Shown here: positions 58,350 through 64,000 of the stretch, one piece after another
Layout: the number at the start of each line of letters is the position of its first letter
Numbering within the stretch: the stretch's first letter is position 1
Source: Azospirillum picis
Lineage (GTDB): Bacteria > Pseudomonadota > Alphaproteobacteria > Azospirillales > Azospirillaceae
Length of the DNA stretch: 64,000 nt
Direction: 5' to 3'
Assembly (NCBI RefSeq): GCF_017876115.1
Contig: NZ_JAGINO010000004.1
Location: 62,001 to 126,000 of the forward strand
Notes under the pieces: model-generated
Databases searched by the model: none
What the model was told of the DNA's origin: nothing
Seen by the model: the letters and a program-made list of their open reading frames with translations, nothing else
Program-made: the position numbers and the translations under genes

Positions 58350-58449
58350 GGGTGGCTCGTGCCTTGGGGATCCTGCCTGGAAAACACCGACGGTTTCCCC
58401 GGGGGCGCATCGTCTGCGGGCCGGGGAATGAGGGCGGAACGGGAGCGTA

Positions 58450-58479
58450 TAGCTATTAAGCTGCGCTCCGGAGTGTCAA
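58450..58479 (-). promoter_or_regulatory. Sigma-70-type promoter of metX-metW
   Basis: On the minus strand, a perfect TTGACA (58479-58474) and TAGCTA (58455-58450) with an 18-base spacer (or ATAGCT with 17). The predicted leader is about 95 nt. I looked for a SAM-II riboswitch in it and did not find the conserved core. Confidence 0.65.
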
Positions 58480-58487
58480 TGTTTTCT

Positions 58488-58516
58488 TTGATTTCATGAC
58501 GCATGCGGACTACTAC
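58488..58516 (+). promoter_or_regulatory. Probable promoter of the chorismate mutase-aminotransferase unit
   Basis: TTGATT (58488-58493), 17-base spacer, TACTAC (58511-58516), about 34 bp before the start at 58550. It is back to back with the metX promoter. Confidence 0.45.
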
Positions 58517-58549
58517 TATCCGGCTTTGCCTCTTTAGGTTTCCTGCCCC

Positions 58550-59464
58550 ATGACCGCCCGGACACCGCTCGACGATTTGCGCCGCGAGATCGACCAGATC
58601 GACGACGCGATCCATGACCTGCTGATGCGCCGCGCCGCGGTTGTGGAGCGCATCGGGACGGTGAAGGGCACCCTGCCGGCCGCTGTCCAGGCGGCGGGGA
58701 CGGGTCATGCCGTCTTCCTGCGGCCGGCGCGCGAGGCGACCATCCTGAGGCGCCTGATGGCCCGCCATTCCGGCTCCTTCCCGGCCCAGGCGGTGGTGCG
58801 CATCTGGCGGGAGATGATCACCGCCTTCACCCGGCTCCAGGGTCCTTTCGCGGTCGCGGTCTACGCGCCGGAGGATCGCCGCGGCTTCTGGGACGTCGCC
58901 CGCGACCATTTCGGCAGCTTCGTGCCGATGACCGCGGTCAACACCCCCGCCGCCGCGCTGCGTGCGGTGTCCGACGGAACCGCCACCGTCGCGGTCGTTC
59001 CCTATCCGGCCGACGACGACAGCGATCCCTGGTGGCGTTTCCTGGTGTCGTCCGACGTCAGCCGGCCGCAGGTGGTGGCCCGGCTTCCGTTCGGCGGGCG
59101 CGGCAACGGCCGCGGCGAGAACCGCGACGCGCTGGCCATCGCCGCCGTCCCGCACGAGCCGACCGGGGACGACCGCAGCCTGCTGAGCATCGAGATCGGC
59201 GGCGATTTCAGCCGCGGCCGCCTGAAGGACATGCTCGAGTCCTGCGGCCTGCCGCCGGTGAGCTTCTGCACCTGGCACCCGGCCGGCCACGCTACCAGCC
59301 CCTCGGGCAGCGCCCATGGCGGGCCGTCGGTGCATCTGGTCGAGATCGCCGATTTCGTCGGCCACGGCGACCCCCGCCTTGCCGCCCTGGCCGAGCGGTC
59401 CGGGGAGATTCCGCTGCGGGTCAACCTGGTCGGCGGCTATGCGGTGCCGTTGCATCTGGGCTGA
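58550..59464 (+). CDS. Chorismate mutase (AroQ) fused to a degenerate prephenate dehydratase/ACT-like region
   Basis: A 304-residue protein. Residues 1-95 are an AroQ chorismate mutase (LDDLRREIDQIDDAIHDLLM, RRAAVVERIGTVKG, ATILRRLMARHSG, VVRIWREMITAF). The remaining 200 residues follow the outline of a PheA P-protein: VARDHFGSFVPM, AALRAVSDGTATVAVVPYP (compare AVxxGxADxGVVPIEN), and a C-terminal ACT-like part (LLSIEIGGDFSRGRLKDML). The dehydratase TRF catalytic motif is replaced near ENRDALAIAA, so dehydratase activity is unlikely. It precedes an aminotransferase by 70 bp, suggesting a role in aromatic amino-acid synthesis. Confidence 0.85.
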   Translation: MTARTPLDDLRREIDQIDDAIHDLLMRRAAVVERIGTVKGTLPAAVQAAGTGHAVFLRPAREATILRRLMARHSGSFPAQAVVRIWREMITAFTRLQGPFAVAVYAPEDRRGFWDVARDHFGSFVPMTAVNTPAAALRAVSDGTATVAVVPYPADDDSDPWWRFLVSSDVSRPQVVARLPFGGRGNGRGENRDALAIAAVPHEPTGDDRSLLSIEIGGDFSRGRLKDMLESCGLPPVSFCTWHPAGHATSPSGSAHGGPSVHLVEIADFVGHGDPRLAALAERSGEIPLRVNLVGGYAVPLHLG

Positions 59465-59534
59465 CCGGCCCGCTTCGGGCACAGTGCTCCGTCCGCTTCA
59501 CGTTCATCCTCATGAGTCAGAAGGTTCGCACGCC

Positions 59535-60626
59535 ATGACCGAGTCGAACGGCCCGCAGCCGCGTCCGGGGATTCTCGACATCGCCGCCTATGTCGGCGGC
59601 GAGCATCAGGGTCATATCCGCCTCGCCTCCAACGAGGGGGCGCTGGGCCCGAGCCCCAGGGCGATGGACGCCTATGCCGCGGCGGCGTCGACCCTGCACC
59701 GGTATCCCGACGGCGCCTCGGCCGCCCTGCGCGGCGCGATCGCCAAGCGCTTCAACCTGGATGCCGACCGCATCGTCTGTGGCGCCGGCTCCGACGAGAT
59801 CATCAGCCTGCTGATCCGCTCCTACGCCGGGCCGGGCGACGAGGTGCTGTACTCGCAGTACGGCTTCCTGATGTATCCGATCGGTGCCAAGTCGGTCGGC
59901 GCGACGCCGGTCACCGCCCCGGAGGACGGGCTGACCGCCAGCGTCGACCAGTTGCTGGCGCGCGTCACCCCGCGCACCCGGCTGGTCTTCCTCGCCAACC
60001 CCAACAACCCGACCGGCACCTATCTGCCGGCGTCGGAGGTGGCGCGGCTGCATGCCGGCCTGCCGTCGGACGTCATCCTGGTCATCGACGCGGCCTATGC
60101 CGAATACATGAACAAGGACGACTACACCGCCGGCGAGGAGTTGGTGGAGAAGTTCCCGAACGTCGTGATGACCCGGACCTTCTCCAAGATCTTCGCCCTG
60201 GGATCGCTGCGCATCGGCTGGTGCTACGGGCCGGCGGCCATCGTCGACGTGCTGAACCGCGTCCGCGGCCCCTTCAACGTGTCGAACGCCGCCCATGTCG
60301 CCGGCATCGCCGCCGTGGAGGATGCCGAGTTCCTCGACCGCTCCCGCCGCCACAACGAGCAGTGGCGCGACTGGTTCTCGTCGGCGGTGCGCGATCTCGG
60401 CCTGACGGTGCACCCGAGCGTCACCAACTTCGTCCTGGTCGACTTCAAGGGCCAGCCGGCCGGCAAGGACGACGCCGAGGCCGCCCGCCAGTTCCTGAAG
60501 GCCCGCGGCATCCTGGTCCGCCAGATGCCGTCCTACGGCCTGCCGAGCTGCCTGCGCATCACCATCGGCACCGAGGAGGACATGCGGGCCGTCGTCGACG
60601 CGCTGAAGGGCTTCCTGGCGGGGTGA
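59535..60626 (+). CDS. hisC: Histidinol-phosphate/aromatic aminotransferase (HisC family)
   Basis: PLP enzyme of 363 residues, class I/II fold. IRLASNEGALGPSPRAM, RYPDGASAALRGAIA, GAGSDEII, NPNNPTGTYLP, DAAYAEYM, PLP lysine in TFSKIFALGSLRIGW, and C-terminal GLPSCLRITIG are all HisC-type. Position next to chorismate mutase suggests transamination of prephenate, phenylpyruvate or hydroxyphenylpyruvate, a known activity of HisC paralogues; a true histidine role is also possible. Confidence 0.9.
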   Translation: MTESNGPQPRPGILDIAAYVGGEHQGHIRLASNEGALGPSPRAMDAYAAAASTLHRYPDGASAALRGAIAKRFNLDADRIVCGAGSDEIISLLIRSYAGPGDEVLYSQYGFLMYPIGAKSVGATPVTAPEDGLTASVDQLLARVTPRTRLVFLANPNNPTGTYLPASEVARLHAGLPSDVILVIDAAYAEYMNKDDYTAGEELVEKFPNVVMTRTFSKIFALGSLRIGWCYGPAAIVDVLNRVRGPFNVSNAAHVAGIAAVEDAEFLDRSRRHNEQWRDWFSSAVRDLGLTVHPSVTNFVLVDFKGQPAGKDDAEAARQFLKARGILVRQMPSYGLPSCLRITIGTEEDMRAVVDALKGFLAG

Positions 60627-60694
60627 CGGTCGGCGGCAGTCCCTCTGCGGCGACGTGGAAGGGGGGCAGGAGGGGGCAATCGCCAGACGTCCCC

Positions 60695-61048
60695 TCACAC
60701 CCGCCGCAGCCGTCCCATCAATTGCGGATTGTCCCAGGTCGGCTGGCGGTCCTCGATCACGACGCGGTGCGGCAGGGGGGCGTCGCGTTCGACCGTCACC
60801 TCGACCCATCGCGGCACCAGTTCGTTGTTGATGTCGTCCAGCAGGGCCAGGGCCAGGGCCTCCAGGCCGCCGGGGAAATCTGCGAAGCCGCCCAGATAGC
60901 CGGCGAAGCCGGCCGGCTCCAGCACCAGCCGGTCCGGCACCAGCCGCAGCAGCAGCCGTGTGCCGCCCTGCGGCTCGCCGCGAAGCTCCACCAGATAGTC
61001 GTGGCGCGGGTCGGGAGAGGGCTGGGTGACTAGGCGGTCGCGTCTCAT
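60695..61048 (-). CDS. Hypothetical protein translationally coupled to the FliK-like gene
   Basis: A 117-residue protein starting MRRDRLVTQPSPDPRHDYLV. Contains LRGEPQGGTRLLLRLVPDRL and several strand-like stretches ending in QPTWDNPQLMGRLRRV. No signal or membrane segment. The start overlaps the stop of the upstream gene (ATGA), so it is the last gene of the flagellar run on this strand. Family not recognised. Confidence 0.65.
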   Translation of the reverse strand: MRRDRLVTQPSPDPRHDYLVELRGEPQGGTRLLLRLVPDRLVLEPAGFAGYLGGFADFPGGLEALALALLDDINNELVPRWVEVTVERDAPLPHRVVIEDRQPTWDNPQLMGRLRRV

Positions 61049-63009
61049 GCCGACACCCCCAGGCCCGCGCGCCCGGCGCGGGTCAGCTTCACCCAGCTTC
61101 GGGCGCCCGACTGGAAGGACAGGCCGCCGGTATAGCCCACCGCGCGGATGCTGTCGGCGAAGATCTGGATCAGCTCGACCCGCAGGTCCGGCGGCAGGGC
61201 GGCGTGGCTGCGCAGGATCAGGTCGAAATGGTTGGGCCGCACCAGGCCGTCGAGCTGCATCGGGCCGAAGCGGCTGAGATCCACGTCGATGACAAAGCGG
61301 CTGCCGGGCTTCTTGCGGTCCTTGCCTTCGCCGCCCTCTTCGTCCTCGCTCAGGGGATGGACATGGAGCCGGACCGGCTTCGGCACCCCGGCATCCATGA
61401 GCGGGATGGTGTACTGGCGCCAGTCGCCGGGAAGCGGCTCGGCGGCGTCGCGGCGCAGGCCGTCGAAATCCTTTTCGAGACGGTCGAGCAGGTCGCGCCG
61501 CCCCCCCTTGTCGAGGGCGGCGGCGGCATCCTCGCCCAGCCATCCCTGCGCATCGCCGCCGCGCAGCGCCGACAGGAAGAAGCTGAGCGCCGCCGTCAGC
61601 TTGCGGTTCGGCTGCGGCATCGTCGCCTGCATCGACCGCGCCAGCGCCGGGTCGGCCGCCGCCAGCGCCGCCATCAGTTGCCGCATCGCCGGCCAGTCCC
61701 GCTCGCCGAGGGGACCCGGAGGGCCGGGCTGCGCCGGCGCCAGCCCCTGCATGGCCTGGGCGAGATCGGTCAGCGCTGCGGTCACGCGCGCGCCCTGGGG
61801 CAGGCTTGCCGGAACCGCCAGCGCCAGCATGCCCTGTCTGGTCGCCAGGATGGGCTGGCCCTGGGGGGTGCTTCCGGCGACGGTGGCCCGCAGCACCGGG
61901 AGGTCCGCGGGCTCGCCCAAGTCACTCGGCGGGCCATTCGGCGGGCCATCCGGCGAAGCATCGGGGACCGATGGCATGGACGCGGCTTGGCCGCCGCTCT
62001 CCTGGCCGCCGGCCGGCCTGCCTCCCATGCCGCCGCCTCCGGCGCCGGCCTCGCCGGGGGCTTTCTGGTCCGGAGGCAACGTCACCGTCAGGATCCTGAG
62101 CGCCACGGTGGCACCGCGTGGAAGGTCCGGCGGCTCGGCAGGCTGCCGGCCCGCCGTCGGCGGAAGAGCGGCCTCGTCCGCCGGTCCGGCATCGGAGGGC
62201 GCCATCGGGGCATCGGCGCCGGGATGGGCGGCATCCCCTCCCAGCTCGATCGGCACGCCGAAGGTGGCGCCGCCGCCGGCCGGGGGCAGGGCGGATTGCG
62301 CCGCCGGTGCCGCTCCGGCCGGTGCGCCGGGCTTGGTGCCGTCGGATGTTGCCGCAGGGTCCGCGGGTGGTGCCGCCGCCATGGCTGTCGCAGTGGCCGC
62401 CGCAGTGGCCGCCGCAGCGGCCGCTGCGGGGCCGGCCAGCGGGGCGCCCGCCGCAGGCTTGCCTGCGGATCCGCTGGCGAGCACCAGGGCGGGGACGATG
62501 GTGCCCGGCAGCAACGGCGGCAGGCCGGCAACCGCCGGAGCCGACGGCGGTGCCGGCAGCAGCACCGCCGGCGTCGACCCGAGACCCGCGGTGCCGGCCG
62601 GCGCGCCGGGCAGGGGGGCGGCAGCGGGAGCCGGGCCGGCGGCCGGGCCGCCCAACGCCTGGAGGAGGATCAGGGCCGTCGGCCTCGCCGTAGCGGCGGG
62701 ACCCTGCGGGGTCGAGGGGGGAACCGTCGCGCCGGGGGTGATCTGCACCGTTACCGGCTTGTCGGGCGGCAGGTCGGCTTGGCTGTCGAGCAGCAGGTCG
62801 CCGGCGGCGGTGCGGACGCTGGTCAGTCCCTCCGGCGTCTGTCCGGTGACGGTGCCGGTCAGCACCACCGGCCGGGTGACCTCCGGCAGGCGGTCGGGAA
62901 GCCTGACCACCGTGGCCTCGGCGGTTACCGTGGCGGCCGCGGGGGCGGCGGGTGCCGACGCGGCGCCGGCGGCGGCAGGGCTGACCGATGCGGGGATCGA
63001 GCCGCCCAT
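61045..63009 (-). CDS. FliK-like flagellar hook-length control protein (Pro/Ala-rich)
   Basis: A 654-residue protein starting MGGSIPASVSPAAAGAASAP, 7 bp after the flhG stop. About residues 1-430 are low-complexity Ala/Pro/Gly with two or three OB-like segments (LTGTVTGQTPEGLTSVRTAA; LRATVAGSTPQGQPILAT). The C-terminal 130 residues have a FliK/Flg_hook-like pattern (FVIDVDLSRFGPMQLDGLV, FDLILRSHAALPPDLRVELI, IRAVGYTGGLSFQ). FliK measures hook length and switches export specificity. The flhFG context supports a flagellar role; assignment to FliK itself is uncertain. Confidence 0.65.
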   Translation of the reverse strand: MGGSIPASVSPAAAGAASAPAAPAAATVTAEATVVRLPDRLPEVTRPVVLTGTVTGQTPEGLTSVRTAAGDLLLDSQADLPPDKPVTVQITPGATVPPSTPQGPAATARPTALILLQALGGPAAGPAPAAAPLPGAPAGTAGLGSTPAVLLPAPPSAPAVAGLPPLLPGTIVPALVLASGSAGKPAAGAPLAGPAAAAAAATAAATATAMAAAPPADPAATSDGTKPGAPAGAAPAAQSALPPAGGGATFGVPIELGGDAAHPGADAPMAPSDAGPADEAALPPTAGRQPAEPPDLPRGATVALRILTVTLPPDQKAPGEAGAGGGGMGGRPAGGQESGGQAASMPSVPDASPDGPPNGPPSDLGEPADLPVLRATVAGSTPQGQPILATRQGMLALAVPASLPQGARVTAALTDLAQAMQGLAPAQPGPPGPLGERDWPAMRQLMAALAAADPALARSMQATMPQPNRKLTAALSFFLSALRGGDAQGWLGEDAAAALDKGGRRDLLDRLEKDFDGLRRDAAEPLPGDWRQYTIPLMDAGVPKPVRLHVHPLSEDEEGGEGKDRKKPGSRFVIDVDLSRFGPMQLDGLVRPNHFDLILRSHAALPPDLRVELIQIFADSIRAVGYTGGLSFQSGARSWVKLTRAGRAGLGVSA

Positions 63010-63016
63010 CCGCCGG

Positions 63017-63814
63017 TTACCGGGTGCTGGCGAGCAGCCGCTGCACGATCGCCTCGACGTCGCGCGCCGCATCGCTGGCCGGCGAGCGGGTGAGCAGCGG
63101 GGTCTGGCTGCGGATGGCGTCGCGCACCTTCAGGTCGCGGCGGATGATTCCCGCCAGTGCCGGCTTGTATTTCAGGAAGTTCTGGCAGGCCTTCAGGATG
63201 GTGCCGTAGGTCCGTTCGCCGTCCTTCACGCTCTGCGCCATGTTCACCACGATCCGCAGGTCGGCGGACGGGTTGGTGGCGTGGGTCAGCTTGATGAAGG
63301 CATAGGCGTCGGTCAGCGAGGTCGGCTCGTCGGTGGTCACCACCAGCGTCACGCCCGCCGGGCCGGAGAGGGTGCGCACGGTGCGGTCGACGCCGGCACC
63401 CATGTCCATCACCACCCGGTCGTAGCTCCGTGCCAGCTCCAGCAGGTCGTTACGCAGCCCGGACAGGCGCTGGCTCGGCAACTGCGCCAGCGTGCCGGAC
63501 CCGGACCGCCCGGCGATGATGTCGAAGCCGGTGTCGGGGAAGCGCTGCGCCGCCTTGGCCAGCGTCACCTCGCCGTTGATGACGGCGCCGAGGTCGTTCT
63601 TCGGCGAGAAGCCAAGCTGGATGTCGACGTTGGCGAGGCCGAGGTCGCCGTCGAACAGCAGCGTGTTCATTCCCGCCTTGGTGAGGGCATGGCTGAGCGT
63701 GATCGAGAACCACGTCTTGCCGACGCCGCCCTTTCCGCTGGCCACGGCGATGACGTTGGCGCCGCGCAGCGGGCGAACGTTCTTGAGGGCGGCCGGGAAC
63801 ACCGGGTCGGTCAT
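63017..63814 (-). CDS. flhG: MinD/ParA-like flagellar number regulator FlhG (YlxH)
   Basis: A 265-residue P-loop ATPase. The deviant Walker A is SGKGGVGKTWFS (residues 26-37); it has FDGDLGLANVDIQLG and VVMDMGAGVDRTVRTL, typical of FlhG. FlhG limits flagellar number at the pole together with FlhF. The ATG overlaps the stop of the upstream gene by ATGA. A generic MinD-family chromosome partitioning role is less likely because of GDLGLANVD and the neighbours. Confidence 0.9.
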   Translation of the reverse strand: MTDPVFPAALKNVRPLRGANVIAVASGKGGVGKTWFSITLSHALTKAGMNTLLFDGDLGLANVDIQLGFSPKNDLGAVINGEVTLAKAAQRFPDTGFDIIAGRSGSGTLAQLPSQRLSGLRNDLLELARSYDRVVMDMGAGVDRTVRTLSGPAGVTLVVTTDEPTSLTDAYAFIKLTHATNPSADLRIVVNMAQSVKDGERTYGTILKACQNFLKYKPALAGIIRRDLKVRDAIRSQTPLLTRSPASDAARDVEAIVQRLLASTR

Positions 63815-64000
63815 GGCAGGGTCCTCGACGAGGGGGAACTGGAGGCTTTGGCCTTCGTTGCGGGTTTGGCGGGCTTGGCCGCGGCGGCGGCCCTTCGCGG
63901 TGGCGGGGCCGGTTCATGGTCGGGGTCGAACCGGCCGGCGTCGACAGGGTTCCTATCCACAGGGTTTCTGTCGACGGGACGCCTATCGGCATGGCGCCTG
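63811..64000 (-). CDS. C-terminal tail of an upstream gene, probably flhF
   Basis: Only the last 62 codons lie in the window. They encode a low-complexity tail with three near-repeats of DRNPVD (DRRPVDRNPVDRNPVDAG), then AAAAAKPAKPATKAKA, and end in a TGA that overlaps the flhG ATG. No domain is visible, so the assignment rests on the usual flhF-flhG order. Codon third positions fit a real coding frame. Confidence 0.5.
   Translation of the reverse strand, partial: RRHADRRPVDRNPVDRNPVDAGRFDPDHEPAPPPRRAAAAAKPAKPATKAKASSSPSSRTLP

Noticed and set aside
58350..58449. SAM-II riboswitch in the metX leader
   Set aside because: metX is a common SAM-II target in alphaproteobacteria, so I looked for its conserved pseudoknot core in the leader; the expected sequence blocks are absent.

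Overview
The window is 64 kb of GC-rich DNA (roughly two thirds G+C by eye) with dense alphaproteobacterial genes. PhyR, the CC-rich IclR/GntR regulators, a MetX-MetW pair, FlhG, YajQ and GGAAC-type extracytoplasmic-sigma promoters fit a Rhodospirillales bacterium of the Azospirillum type. This assignment is inferred from gene content and style, not from a database search. I see no prophage, complete insertion sequence or CRISPR array.

Region by region. 1-15 kb is a two-carbon acid block: the 3' part of glyoxylate carboligase, a Gly-rich repeat protein, a LysR regulator, a soluble triple-PAS chemoreceptor, divergent IclR and GntR regulators, then oxalyl-CoA decarboxylase (oxc), formyl-CoA:oxalate CoA-transferase (frc), a succinate-CoA ligase pair (sucCD), a second IclR regulator and a quinone oxidoreductase. 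An oxalate/formate-type MFS carrier lies apart at 34.7 kb, and its upstream region shares a 10-base palindromic core with the regulator promoter at 6.1 kb. Formyl-THF deformylase (purU, 19.5 kb) may also touch the formate/C1 pool. 15-19 kb holds envelope genes: a periplasmic helical-repeat protein, a BON lipoprotein, a Tat-exported amidase and small proteins. 20-22 kb has the general-stress regulator phyR and, 370 bp away, a canonical sigma-EcfG promoter followed by a strong terminator with no ORF between them, which is a candidate stress sRNA. 23-27 kb holds an aryl-CoA ligase, a YdjC-type deacetylase and a DMT exporter. 27-33 kb is a complete dipeptide/oligopeptide ABC operon (binding protein, two permeases, two ATPases), followed by yajQ.

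36-39 kb holds an S49 protease, a TrmN6-like methyltransferase with a DUF2007 protein, and polyprenyl diphosphate synthase. Two identical tRNA-Pro(CGG) genes follow, each with its own copy of the same promoter. A 1.36-kb stretch with an AT-rich island and palindromes leads into a 1777-residue secreted GH5 glycosidase with Calx-beta and RTX repeats, probably a type I secretion substrate. 46-50 kb has a PPP phosphatase, an orphan Tat-type amino-acid-binding protein, a TRIC/YadS-like membrane protein and an unknown gene.

50-53 kb is a copper module: copA-cueR with a textbook CueR operator in a 19-bp-spacer promoter. 53-56.5 kb carries small, very hydrophilic proteins; two of their promoters share the arrangement GGAAC-N17-TGTT, suggesting EcfG control. 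56.5-60.6 kb has metX-metW divergent from a P-protein-like chorismate mutase with a degenerate dehydratase part plus an aromatic/histidinol-phosphate aminotransferase. The right edge is a flagellar run on the minus strand: probable flhF tail, flhG, a FliK-like protein and a small coupled gene.
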